Origin: Streptococcus chenjunshii
GTDB taxonomy: Bacteria > Bacillota > Bacilli > Lactobacillales > Streptococcaceae
Direction: 5' to 3'
DNA length: 64,000 nt
NCBI RefSeq assembly: GCF_003086355.1
Contig: NZ_CP031733.1
Location: forward strand, 868,001 to 932,000
Shown: positions 40,341 through 48,878 of the stretch, one piece after another
Position numbering within the stretch: the stretch's first letter is position 1
How the letters are laid out: each line of letters begins with the position of its first letter
Made by a program: the position numbers and the translations under genes
The notes under the pieces: model-generated
What the model saw: only the letters and a program-made list of their open reading frames with translations
Database searches by the model: none
What the model was told of the DNA's origin: nothing

Positions 40341-40958
40341 ATGAAAAAAGCAATCTTAATGACAGTTCTTGTTTTGATGATTCTCTCAGCAGGACTCTAC
40401 TATCACTATGCGAGACAGCCGCAAAATATATTTGACGAAATGTATCAAGAAACGAAAAAGACTTACCGCAGTCATAATATTTTGGGAAATATTGAAGGTT
40501 TCGATATTAGAGGTTCTTGGCCGATTGATGATCCCAATATTGCGCAAGCACCATTCGGAACATATAGTGAAGAAACCACGTTTAATGGGTATTCTGATAT
40601 TGCTATCAGTTTTAATTTTCAAAGTGATACGAAGCTTATTTCTCTTACCTTTGAAAGGGACATCAATTCTAAGATTAGAGTAAGAATATGGGGATTATAT
40701 ACTTATAAAGACAGAACATTAAAAAAATCTGTTAAAATAGCTCTAAAACAAGGGGACTCTAACAAATATATTGATAAAGCCTCACAGGTCAGGAAATATT
40801 TAGCTGACTACGGCATTACGGCAGCCGACTTGGACCGTTACTATGATGAGATAATCAACCAGAAAGTGCTGACTGACTGGTGCGCGATCTATGACAGCAA
40901 GTATTCTCCTGCCGATTACGGTCATGTTAAGGTCGTAACAGAGTGGGAGAAGTGGTAA
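40341..40958 (+). CDS. TipC family immunity protein
   Basis: The 205-residue protein has an N-terminal membrane anchor or signal (about 3-22), then a domain with features I associate with TipC-family proteins: NIFDEMYQETKKTYRS near residue 30, a beta-rich middle part, and a C-terminal YGITAADLDRYYDEIINQKVLTDWCAIYDSKYSPADYG block. TipC neutralises TelC, a type VII secreted lipid II phosphatase that acts outside the membrane, so an anchored protein facing outwards makes sense. AAGAGG precedes ATG. A second, broken copy follows. Confidence 0.8.
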   Translation: MKKAILMTVLVLMILSAGLYYHYARQPQNIFDEMYQETKKTYRSHNILGNIEGFDIRGSWPIDDPNIAQAPFGTYSEETTFNGYSDIAISFNFQSDTKLISLTFERDINSKIRVRIWGLYTYKDRTLKKSVKIALKQGDSNKYIDKASQVRKYLADYGITAADLDRYYDEIINQKVLTDWCAIYDSKYSPADYGHVKVVTEWEKW

Positions 40959-41285
40959 ATGTGCTTGTATAAACGGACGACACGTGGTCTAAGAGCGCAA
41001 AGAGGCTACAAATGAAAAAAGCAATCTTAATGACAGTTCTTGTTTTGATGATTCTCTCAGCAGGACTCTGCTATCACTATGCGAGACAGCCGTAAAATAT
41101 ATTTGACGAAATGTATCAAGAAACGAAAAAGACTTACCGCAGTCATAATATTTTGGGGAATATTGAAGGTTTCGATATCAGAGGTTCTTGGCCGAGTGAT
41201 GGAGAATCTTCCAAATATACTCCTTTTGGAAGATACAATGAAAAAAGTTTACCAAATAAGTATACTGAGATAAGGGTCGGTTTTA

Positions 41286-42025
41286 GAACCTGTATTCACA
41301 ACATCATAACACCTTTAAAAATCGACTAATGTGCGATAGTTTCACAAAAGCAACCTCTGATAATACCGACTTCTCAACATCTTTAGCTAACCTTCGAGAG
41401 TGGTTCAGCCAAGAGAAGGTCCTCTCTACCACCCAACGCTTAGGGATGATTTGCTAGCTTCCCTTAATTTTCTCAGAAATGTCTACTGGACACTGAAACT
41501 CCTGTGCTATACTTGACGAGCCACTAAAATCCCTGATGTGGTGTTATGGCTATTAGCTGCATGAACGACAACTACAAGAAGATTCCCCATGGTGTCAACA
41601 ACGATGTGGCGCTTTTTTCCTTTGACTTTTTTACCACCATCAATGCCACGTTCCTCTGCAGCATCTGTTGTTTTCATACTTTGAAAATCCTTGATGGCAT
41701 AGGTTGGCGAGGCTGCTCTACCCGCTTTAGTCGCTTTTTTTAACAAGCTCTGTCAAAAGGGGATCCCACAGACCACTCTCCTTAGCCCGACGAAAGGAAC
41801 TTCAGACGGTTGGGTATGGAGGGAAGTCATGAGGAAGCATGCGCCATTGACAGCCTGTTTTGGTGATGTATAAGGTCGCATTAACGCGTTCTCGTTTAGA
41901 CCATTTATAGGTGTGGTGGTTAGAAAAATAGGGCTCAAGCTTAGCCCATTCTTGATCAGTTAAATCGGTATCATATGCTTTTCATGTCATAGCTTTAGTT
42001 TAACATTTTTTGTGAATACAGGTTC
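41286..42025 (-). pseudogene. Degenerate IS5-family transposase copy
   Basis: On the minus strand, pieces of an IS5-family (IS427/IS1031-like) DDE transposase are readable: [17 protein letters not shown], then DFQSMKTTDAAEERGIDGGK and KGKKRHIVVDTMGNLLVVVV, and near the 3' end [20 protein letters not shown]. Frameshifts and stops separate them, and the start codon region is altered compared with the other copy, so no active enzyme can be made. Both 15 bp terminal repeats remain (41286 and 42011-42025). Confidence 0.88.
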
Positions 42026-42196
42026 TTACAAATCAGAATTTAATTTTTGTCGAGTATAAAAAGATCTTAAAATCAACTATTTTAAGAACCAGTGGAACTT
42101 CTCTAACACGAGTTTTCACTGGTTGTATCTCTTTTTTCAAACTGACTTCCACTGAAAATAGTGGTGGAACTTGGTTTAGGAATCTAACCTATTATT

Positions 42197-42961
42197 TTAA
42201 AGACCCAAAAGTAAAAATCGTATGAAATCCACTATGATATGCGCCATTACCGCACTAACCAATCCGCGCTTCCGAAGTAAGAAAGCAAATGGGAGCCCAA
42301 AAAGGAAACTGAGAACCAGAACATTTCCTAGTTCAAACTCTTGCCTCGTGAAATGCACCAAGGTATGAGGAACAATCATTATCAGATAGACTAGAAAATT
42401 TTCTCCTTTGGAAAACTTTTCTTTCTTGGTCAGACCAACTGCAAACGCAAAGAAGAAAAGGGTAAAAGCTGTTTCTTCAAAAACACCTGCTCGAATAGCA
42501 TTTAAAATTGGTTGGAAACTGAAAGAAGCTGGCAGACCAATGTTTACTTCAGGCATGGCTATTTTAGCTAGAAAAAGGTTCACACCCCCTAGAAGAAGGC
42601 CAGGGATAAGTCCATAAACCATATCTTGATAAAACTTTTGTTTATGATTAGGACATAACAGTTCCTGTAAAATTTCTTTATCCTTCAGCAATAGACAGGA
42701 GGCTAAATAGGTTAGGATAGTTATCACAGCCAAAAAAGGGGACGATAAGGCCACTAAACACCCTAGAACTAGCCCAATCAAACAGTCTCTTTTATCTAGT
42801 TTGCGAACATTTCTTCCAATAACAAGGGTGGATAGAATAACCAGTAACACCATCCATAAGAAGGCCATATCATTGAAAGAACGACTGGTACCCAGCCAAA
42901 AAAGAAGCAATAGAAACAAGGCTAGAGACAGCTTAAGACGGGCTTTACCTCTAGTCTTCAT
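42197..42961 (-). CDS. CPBP family intramembrane protease-like protein
   Basis: The 254-residue protein has about seven to eight membrane helices. CPBP (CAAX protease and bacteriocin-processing) motifs are recognisable: EE in RAGVFEETAFTLF near residue 160, the His in IMIVPHTLVHF near 198, and HxxxD in MAHIIVDFIRF near 240. The usual EExxxR arginine is replaced by phenylalanine. Members confer bacteriocin immunity or process peptides; which applies here is unknown. The gene lies between two IS fragments within the element that disrupts tipC, so it is probably acquired cargo. AGGT precedes the start. Confidence 0.82.
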   Translation of the reverse strand: MKTRGKARLKLSLALFLLLLFWLGTSRSFNDMAFLWMVLLVILSTLVIGRNVRKLDKRDCLIGLVLGCLVALSSPFLAVITILTYLASCLLLKDKEILQELLCPNHKQKFYQDMVYGLIPGLLLGGVNLFLAKIAMPEVNIGLPASFSFQPILNAIRAGVFEETAFTLFFFAFAVGLTKKEKFSKGENFLVYLIMIVPHTLVHFTRQEFELGNVLVLSFLFGLPFAFLLRKRGLVSAVMAHIIVDFIRFLLLGL

Positions 42962-43185
42962 TCTATTACCTCCATTTTTCTATTAAGTCAGTGCCATCTA
43001 CCAATTCAAAGAGAATGATTATATTTTACCTTTCATTAAATTATTCCTAATATCAATATATGACTATTATATCACAAAATATTGTATCCTGAAAACGATT
43101 TCTTCATTTATTATGAGGAGGCAAAGAAGAGAACTCCTTCTCAAAACCCGCTATCCTGAAACGGGTACATCATTTGTTAGGTGTT

Positions 43186-43370
43186 CACCATTGACAGCCT
43201 GTTTTGGTGATGTACAGCGTCGCATTAACGCGTTCTCGTTTAGACCATTTATAGGTGCGGTGGTTAGAGAAACAGGGTTCAAGCTTAGCCCATTCTTGAT
43301 CAGTTAAATCGGTATCGTAGATTTTTCTTGTCATAGCTTTAGTTTAACATTTTTTTGTGAATACAGGTTC
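43186..43370 (-). mobile_element. Second IS5-type end fragment
   Basis: 185 bases match the right end of the 41286-42025 copy (from CACCATTGACAGCCTG to the terminal repeat). On the minus strand it encodes the transposase N-terminus [17 protein letters not shown] with an intact start codon, then ends. It supplies the right boundary of the composite element. Confidence 0.85.
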
Positions 43371-43772
43371 TTAATTTTGAAAGGCGATACCGTACGATGT
43401 CTATTTCTTTTAAAAGAGAGATAGGGACAGGTGTAAAAATATGGGTTTTTAGTAAATATATCGCAAAGTCAAAAACATTTGAAAAAAAAGTTCAAATTAT
43501 CGAGCAAGGCGACCCTGACAATTATATTGATAAAGCTTCACAAGTCAAGAAATATTTAGCTGACTACGGCATTAGGGCAGCCGACTTGGACCGCTACTAT
43601 GATGAGATAATCAACCAGAAAGTGCTGACTGACTGGTGCGCGATCTATGACAGCAAGTATTCTCCTGCTGATTACGGTCATGTTAAGGTCGTAACAGAGT
43701 GGGAGAAGTGGTGAAGAACCGCATTTGAAGCAGTAAAAAGCACAGCTAAGGCAGAGAAATGTTAATTAAAAT

Positions 43773-43818
43773 AAGAGCCCCCGGAAAGTCAGAATAATCT
43801 GATTTTCTGGGAGCTCTT
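43773..43818. terminator. Bidirectional terminator, tipC remnant/DUF3042
   Basis: A long stem from AAGAGCCCCCGGAAAGTCAG pairs with CTGATTTTCTGGGAGCTCTT with few mismatches. It separates the plus-strand tipC remnant from the convergent DUF3042 gene. Confidence 0.75.
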
Positions 43819-43841
43819 ATCTGTTTTAAAGATAGCTAATA

Positions 43842-44018
43842 TTAGTGTGCGACACGCTTGCGGGCAGCTTTTTTACGGTTTTCTTCAATGAAAGCTGCTT
43901 TTTCCTCTTCCGGGTCAATAATGGTTTTCTTAACTGCAAAAACAGCTCCGGCAACAGTAGCCGCAGTTGCCAGTACACCAGTTGCCAGACCTTTAGCAAA
44001 TGCAAATTTTTTAGCCAT
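43842..44018 (-). CDS. DUF3042 family small protein
   Basis: The 58-residue protein begins MAKKFAFAKGLATGVLATAA and ends ENRKKAARKRVAH. It has one alanine/valine-rich hydrophobic helix (about 10-29) and a basic tail, matching the DUF3042 family found next to miaA in streptococci. AAAGGAG stands at good spacing before ATG, on the minus strand. Its function is unknown. A longer frame on the same strand covering this region (43826-44104) is a shadow without family resemblance. Confidence 0.85.
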   Translation of the reverse strand: MAKKFAFAKGLATGVLATAATVAGAVFAVKKTIIDPEEEKAAFIEENRKKAARKRVAH

Positions 44019-44224
44019 AATGATGTCTCCTTTAATTTATGATGAGCTGAATCAAACTTTTTTGGAAGCCGTACATTTGCCGTTAGATATCTGTATACGT
44101 TCATTAGCTAAAAAGAAAGCTGGAGCTGTTTTACTGCTCTGCCGCTTACTTTCCCGCATCAAGTTGTTTTAATTTTTTATAGCAAATATTAGGCTGATGA
44201 TGAGTTTTTCTCAGCTCTTCCTTA

Positions 44225-44233
44225 TGATATAAT
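44225..44233 (+). promoter_or_regulatory. Extended -10 promoter of miaA
   Basis: TGATATAAT lies about 70 bases before the miaA start codon. Confidence 0.6.
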
Positions 44234-44305
44234 AATGGTAGCGAAAAAAAACTGAAATAGCAAGTGAAAAGCTTTTTATGCTGCTATGAAGAGGAGAGTT
44301 GAGAG

Positions 44306-45193
44306 ATGGTGCAAAAACTGCTTGTTTTAGTCGGGCCGACAGCAGTGGGAAAAACAGCTCTGGGCATTGAGCTGGCACAAAAATTTAAAGGTGAAATTAT
44401 CAGCGGTGACAGTCAGCAGGTCTACCGCAGGCTTGATATTGGAACGGCCAAAGCGACTCCAGAAGAGCAAGCTTTGGTTCCTCATCATTTGCTTGATGTC
44501 CGCGATATCACACAGACCTACTCAGCCTATGACTTTGTTCAGGAAGCACAGACCGCTGTTAAAGAAATAGCGGAGCGCGGAAAAGTTCCTCTTATTGTCG
44601 GCGGTACGGGGCTTTATATCCAAAGTTTTCTGGAGGGCTATCATTTAGGCGGTCAGCTTAATCAAAAAGACGTTTTGGCTTACCGGCAGGAATTGGAAAG
44701 TCTTTCTGACGCTGCTTTATTTGAAAAAGCAGCAGCCTTGAAGCCGGACATCCCTCAGCCTAACCGGAGGCGCCTTATCCGTGCATTAGAATTAGCACAA
44801 TTTAGTCAGGGAGAGCTCAGCAACCATCAGGTTGATTACCGTCCTCTGCTTATCGGTTTGAATACTGAAAGAACAGAGCTCTACCGGCGAATTGATCAGC
44901 GGGTAGACAGCATGCTTCAGCAGGGCTTGCTGACAGAAGCCAAGTGGCTTTATGATAACTATCCGCATGTTCAGGCTAGCCGTGCCATTGCTTATAAAGA
45001 ATTTTTCCCGTATTTCGCAGGAACGGAAAGCCTGGAGCAGGCAGTCAGCAAGCTCAAGCAGAACAGCCGCCGTTTTGCCAAACGACAGCTGACTTGGTTC
45101 AGAAATAGGATGCAGGTTCCTTTTTTTGATATTGCTGATTCAGAGATTAAATTCAAAATTAACCAAATTGTAACAGATTTTTTAGAAAGCTAG
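44306..45193 (+). CDS. miaA: tRNA dimethylallyltransferase MiaA
   Basis: MiaA adds a dimethylallyl group to A37 of tRNAs that read U-starting codons. The 295-residue protein has the P-loop GPTAVGKT (residues 9-16), the conserved [16 protein letters not shown] (about 35-50) and GGTGLYIQS near residue 99. GAGGAGAG precedes ATG. It heads a run of conserved genes (hflX, a conserved protein, rnz, SDR, recJ), but a terminator and new promoter follow it. Confidence 0.96.
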   Translation: MVQKLLVLVGPTAVGKTALGIELAQKFKGEIISGDSQQVYRRLDIGTAKATPEEQALVPHHLLDVRDITQTYSAYDFVQEAQTAVKEIAERGKVPLIVGGTGLYIQSFLEGYHLGGQLNQKDVLAYRQELESLSDAALFEKAAALKPDIPQPNRRRLIRALELAQFSQGELSNHQVDYRPLLIGLNTERTELYRRIDQRVDSMLQQGLLTEAKWLYDNYPHVQASRAIAYKEFFPYFAGTESLEQAVSKLKQNSRRFAKRQLTWFRNRMQVPFFDIADSEIKFKINQIVTDFLES

Positions 45194-45227
45194 AGACTGA
45201 AATAGCTCCCCCTTTTCAGTCTTTTTT
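45194..45227 (+). terminator. Intrinsic terminator after miaA
   Basis: AGACTGAAA pairs with TTTCAGTCT and is followed by TTTTT. It overlaps the end of the miaA stop region. Confidence 0.85.
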
Positions 45228-45272
45228 ATCTGGGAATTTGGTACCGGAAGACCTCTTTTTCAGTCTGTTTTG

Positions 45273-45281
45273 TGGTATAAT
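45273..45281 (+). promoter_or_regulatory. Extended -10 promoter of hflX
   Basis: TGGTATAAT lies 37 bases before the hflX start. Confidence 0.6.
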
Positions 45282-45318
45282 ATAAGCTGTCACTATTAGG
45301 CTTGGAAGGGGTGATGCC

Positions 45319-46548
45319 ATGCTTGCAACAGCACCAAAACAGGAACGTGTGCTGCTCTTTGGTGTTGAGCTGCCGCAGGCTGTTCATTTTTCGCTTTCCA
45401 TGGAGGAATTAGCTAAACTTGCACAGACAGCCGGCGCTTATGTGGTGGCAAGCGGCAGTCAGAAGCGCACCAAGTATGACAGCAGATTTTTGCTTGGTTC
45501 TGGGAAATTGGCAGATTTGAAGTCTCTTATCAAAGAAAAGCAGATTGACACCTTGATTATGAATAACCGGCTTAGTCCCAGACAGCACAATAATTTGGAG
45601 GCTGCTCTCAATCTGAAAGTACTTGATCGGATGCAGCTGATTTTAGATATTTTTGCTCTGCACGCCCGCAGTCATGAGGGGAAGCTTCAGGTTCAGCTGG
45701 CTCAGCTGAACTATCTGCTGCCCAGACTTACCGGGAACGGTCTCTTTCTAAGCCGGCAGGCTGGCGGAATTGGCAGCAGAGGTCCGGGAGAAAGCCAATT
45801 GGAACGCAGCCGCCGTTCGATTCGCAGTCAGATTGTATCTATTGAACAAGAACTCAGGCAAATCAGCCAAAAACGTCAGCTCCTTCGCGAGCAGCGTTCA
45901 GGAACTGAAATCTTTAAAGTCGGATTAGTCGGCTATACCAATGCCGGAAAGTCAACCATAATGAACCTTTTAACCAAAGGGGACGAATATGCTGCAGACA
46001 GTTTATTTGCGACCCTCGATTCATCTACTAAGCAGCTTTACCTGCAGGGGCGGTTTCAGGCTGCTATAACAGATACGGTCGGCTTTATTCAGGATTTGCC
46101 AACCGAACTGATTGCTGCTTTTAAGTCAACGCTGGAAGAAAGCCGGCAGGCTGACTTGCTGCTGCATGTCATTGATGCCAGCAATCCTGATCATGTAGCG
46201 CAGGAAGAAGCTGTCTTAAACATTTTAAAGGACTTGGATATGCTTTCGATTCCGCGTTTAACCGTTTATAATAAGCAGGACCTGGCGGAGGATTTTAGGG
46301 CAACCATTTTTCCGCATATCTCTATTTCAGCACGGCAAAAAAGGAGCAAACAGCTCCTGCGTCAGTCTCTTATTGCTGAAATTAAGAAACATTTCACCGC
46401 TTTCTCACTGCAGCTTCCTGCTGACCAACGGTACAGACTTTATGAACTGGAAAAATATGCTTTTTTAGATGCCTCTGCTGACTTGCAAACAGTGACAGGC
46501 CATATTGCGGCAGAAAACAAATGGAGACTAGAAGAATTTTATGACTGA
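45319..46548 (+). CDS. hflX: GTPase HflX
   Basis: HflX is a ribosome-associated GTPase that splits or rescues stalled ribosomes under stress. The 409-residue protein has the N-terminal HflX domain with GSGKLADLKSLI (about 57-68), the GPGESQLERSRR motif (about 155-166), G1 GYTNAGKST (about 206-214), G3 DTVGF (about 253) and G4 NKQD (about 323). It overlaps the next gene by eight bases. Confidence 0.95.
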   Translation: MLATAPKQERVLLFGVELPQAVHFSLSMEELAKLAQTAGAYVVASGSQKRTKYDSRFLLGSGKLADLKSLIKEKQIDTLIMNNRLSPRQHNNLEAALNLKVLDRMQLILDIFALHARSHEGKLQVQLAQLNYLLPRLTGNGLFLSRQAGGIGSRGPGESQLERSRRSIRSQIVSIEQELRQISQKRQLLREQRSGTEIFKVGLVGYTNAGKSTIMNLLTKGDEYAADSLFATLDSSTKQLYLQGRFQAAITDTVGFIQDLPTELIAAFKSTLEESRQADLLLHVIDASNPDHVAQEEAVLNILKDLDMLSIPRLTVYNKQDLAEDFRATIFPHISISARQKRSKQLLRQSLIAEIKKHFTAFSLQLPADQRYRLYELEKYAFLDASADLQTVTGHIAAENKWRLEEFYD

Positions 46549-47179
46549 TTATATTGCCTTAGGACTGAAATACGGCGGTTTTACACAGCTGGACCGAGCT
46601 TATCTGCAGCATGTGCTGTCGCATCTTTCTTCTGAAGAGGATAAGCTGACCTTTATTACACCGCCTCCCAGTGTCATTAATGCTTATTTTGCGGAAATAT
46701 ACCAAAAACAGTCGCCTAAAGCGGCTACTGACTATTATTTTGATTTATCAAAAGAACTGCATTTGATGACAGCAGCCCCTTCTTTTAAAGAAGAAAAACC
46801 ATTTGTCCGCCTAAATTTATCGGGAAAAGCTTACGGTTTTGTCTACGAAAATCAAAAGGAAGAAGCGCATGTTTTTGCAGAAAAGGCAGAAGAAATAACA
46901 GACTCCCTTCTTTTTGATTTAGCGAGGATTTTCCCGCAGTATAAAATTTATCTTGATAAGAATAGGATCAAAATGGCTCCGCTTGTCTTTTCAGAGACTG
47001 TCCGCAAAGATTTGACTCCTCAATCCAGTCAGCTCAGTCAGGCGGCAGAAATGGCGGATAAGACGGTTAGGGTTAGCGGCTTTAACCAAGAAGAGGTTTT
47101 GGAACTGGCGGCTCCTTTTTCAGGGCAGAAATACTATAGTTTTGTTCAGCGTCAGGCCATTATTTACATAAAAAAATAG
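46541..47179 (+). CDS. Conserved streptococcal protein of unknown function
   Basis: The 212-residue protein sits between hflX and rnz, where other streptococci carry a homologue. Some databases label it cystathionine beta-lyase, but no PLP-lysine motif or fold of that family is present, so I do not use that name. It is soluble, of mixed alpha/beta character, without Cys and without any recognised catalytic motif. It overlaps hflX by eight bases and precedes rnz by 14, so it belongs to this operon. Confidence 0.75.
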   Translation: MTDYIALGLKYGGFTQLDRAYLQHVLSHLSSEEDKLTFITPPPSVINAYFAEIYQKQSPKAATDYYFDLSKELHLMTAAPSFKEEKPFVRLNLSGKAYGFVYENQKEEAHVFAEKAEEITDSLLFDLARIFPQYKIYLDKNRIKMAPLVFSETVRKDLTPQSSQLSQAAEMADKTVRVSGFNQEEVLELAAPFSGQKYYSFVQRQAIIYIKK

Positions 47180-47193
47180 AAAGTTTAGAACGT

Positions 47194-48123
47194 ATGGAAT
47201 TACAATTTTTAGGAACAGGAGCAGGGCAGCCGGCTAAGATGCGCAATGTGTCCAGTCTGGTGCTTAAATTGTTGGATGAAATTAATGAAATTTGGATGTT
47301 TGACTGCGGCGAAGGGACTCAGCGGCAAATTTTGGCAACAGCCATTAAACCGCGTAAAATAAAAAAGATTTTTATTACCCACCTGCACGGCGATCATATT
47401 TTTGGCTTGCCGGGTTTTTTGTCGAGCAGGGCTTTTCAAGCCAATGAAGAGCAAACGGCTATTGACATTTACGGGCCTGCCGGCATTAAAAATTATGTAA
47501 CAGCCAGTCTGAGAACGGCAAAGACCCGTCTTCCTTATCCTCTCCGCTTTCATGAACTGAATGAAAAATCGTTGGGCAAAATCATGGAAACGGAAAAATT
47601 TACAGTTTACGCTGAAAAACTGGATCACAGTATTTTTTGTGTCGGTTACCGTGTCATGCAAAAAGATTTAGAAGGAACTTTGGACGCAGAAGCATTAAAA
47701 GCAGCCGGAGTGCCCTTTGGACCGCTTTTTGGCAAGATTAAGCAGAGTCAGGACATTGTTCTTGAAGATGGGCGCCATATTGCAGCTCAAGACTATATCT
47801 CTGCTCCTAAAAAAGGTAAGGTCATTACAATCTTGGGAGATACACGCAGAACGGATGCCAGTATTCGTCTGGGTCTGGGTGCCGATGTTCTTGTCCACGA
47901 ATCAACCTATGGGAAAGGCGATGAAAAAATTGCCAAGGCGCATGGGCATTCCACGAATATGCAGGCAGCAGCAGTTGCTAAAGAAGCTTTTGCTAAACGT
48001 TTGCTTCTGAATCATATCAGTGCGCGCTTTCTTGCTCGCGATTGCCGCAAGTTAGAAGCTGATGCGAAGACCGTTTTTGAGCAGACGCATTTAGTCAAAG
48101 ATTTTGAAGAGGTGACGGTATGA
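47194..48123 (+). CDS. rnz: Ribonuclease Z
   Basis: RNase Z removes 3' trailers from tRNA precursors. The 309-residue metallo-beta-lactamase protein has the histidine motif [15 protein letters not shown] (about 60-74), the exosite-region TTP-like segment, the aspartate in LGDTRRTD (about 214-221) and the closing histidine in LLNHISARF (about 270). The stop overlaps the next start by four bases (ATGA). Confidence 0.95.
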   Translation: MELQFLGTGAGQPAKMRNVSSLVLKLLDEINEIWMFDCGEGTQRQILATAIKPRKIKKIFITHLHGDHIFGLPGFLSSRAFQANEEQTAIDIYGPAGIKNYVTASLRTAKTRLPYPLRFHELNEKSLGKIMETEKFTVYAEKLDHSIFCVGYRVMQKDLEGTLDAEALKAAGVPFGPLFGKIKQSQDIVLEDGRHIAAQDYISAPKKGKVITILGDTRRTDASIRLGLGADVLVHESTYGKGDEKIAKAHGHSTNMQAAAVAKEAFAKRLLLNHISARFLARDCRKLEADAKTVFEQTHLVKDFEEVTV

Positions 48124-48878
48124 GAACCATCGTTATTACAGGGGCTAGCGGCGGTCTTGCTCAGGAAATTGTTCGGCAGCTTCCCGACGCAGACCGCTTG
48201 ATTCTTTTGGGGCGCAACAAAAAACGGTTAGAAACACTTTATAAGGAACGGACAAACACGGCGTGTCTGGAACTGGATATTAGCGATGATATGGCCGTAG
48301 AACAGATGGTTGCTTCTATTTACCAGCAGTTTGGGCCGATTGATGTTTTTATCAATAATGCTGGTTTTGGCGATTTTAGAGCATTTAAGGCTTATAAAAG
48401 CGAAGATGTTCGGGACATGTTTGCCGTAAATACCTTTGCGACTATAACATTTTCGCGCCTAGTCGGTGCGAGAATGTCAGAGAGGGGCCAGGGACATCTG
48501 ATTAATATTGCCAGCATGGCCGGACTCATTGCGACCAGCAAAGCCACTGTCTATTCCGCAACCAAGTTTGCTGTAATTGGTTTTTCCAATGCCCTGCGTT
48601 TGGAATTGGCTGATAAAAATGTTTATGTGACAACGGTCAATCCGGGTCCTGTTGCAACTAAATTTTTTGATCAGGCAGATCCATCAGGTGCTTATTTAAA
48701 AAGTGTAGAAAGGTATACACTGCCGGCTGCGTCTGTAGCCAAAAAAATTGTTAAGATTCTCGGGAAAAACAAACGGGAGCTCAATTTACCCTGGTTTTTA
48801 GCCCTCACCTATAAAGTTTATGTTCTTTTTCCCAGGCTGTCAGATTTTTTAGCCAGAAAGGTGTTCAATTATAAATGA
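48120..48878 (+). CDS. Short-chain dehydrogenase/reductase
   Basis: The 252-residue SDR has the cofactor motif [11 protein letters not shown] (about 6-16), NNAGFGD (about 79-85), catalytic Ser in NIASMAG (about 128) and YSATKFAV (Tyr about 145, Lys 149). The substrate is unknown; it resembles the YqjQ-type reductases found next to rnz and recJ. It overlaps rnz and recJ by four bases each, so translation is coupled. Confidence 0.9.
   Translation: MRTIVITGASGGLAQEIVRQLPDADRLILLGRNKKRLETLYKERTNTACLELDISDDMAVEQMVASIYQQFGPIDVFINNAGFGDFRAFKAYKSEDVRDMFAVNTFATITFSRLVGARMSERGQGHLINIASMAGLIATSKATVYSATKFAVIGFSNALRLELADKNVYVTTVNPGPVATKFFDQADPSGAYLKSVERYTLPAASVAKKIVKILGKNKRELNLPWFLALTYKVYVLFPRLSDFLARKVFNYK

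Larger units (their letters stand above)
41286..43370. mobile_element. IS5-type composite element carrying a CPBP gene
   Basis: The outer ends are inverted repeats, GAACCTGTATTCACA at 41286 and its exact complement ending at 43370. Both sides are flanked by TTA (41283-41285 and 43371-43373), which is a 3 bp target duplication: removing one copy regenerates the TipC frame. Inside are a degenerate IS copy (41286-42025), a 1.16 kb unrelated segment with a CPBP protease gene, and a 185 bp IS end (43186-43370). The whole unit therefore appears to have entered as one piece. Confidence 0.85.
41012..43714 (+). pseudogene. Second TipC copy, broken by stop codon and IS insertion
   Basis: The 5' part (41012-41285) repeats the TipC copy at 40341, including its ribosome binding site, but codon 28 is TAA where the intact copy has CAA. 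The frame continues to IRVGF, is cut by a 2085 bp insertion, and resumes at 43374 with NFERRYRTMSISFKREIG and an intact C-terminus. Joining 41285 directly to 43374 restores one continuous frame. So the gene was lost twice over: by nonsense mutation and by transposition. Confidence 0.9.

Noticed and set aside
41546..41743. Plus-strand 65-codon frame in the IS copy
   Set aside because: It is antisense to the transposase remnants and has no ribosome binding site or family match.
43826..44104. 92-codon minus-strand frame beginning MNVYRYLTANVRL
   Set aside because: It is a shadow of the DUF3042 gene in another frame; the 58-residue protein at 43842-44018 has a ribosome binding site and family resemblance.
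46541..47179. Cystathionine beta-lyase label for the protein between hflX and rnz
   Set aside because: It has 212 residues and no PLP-binding lysine motif; the label seems to be a database carry-over.
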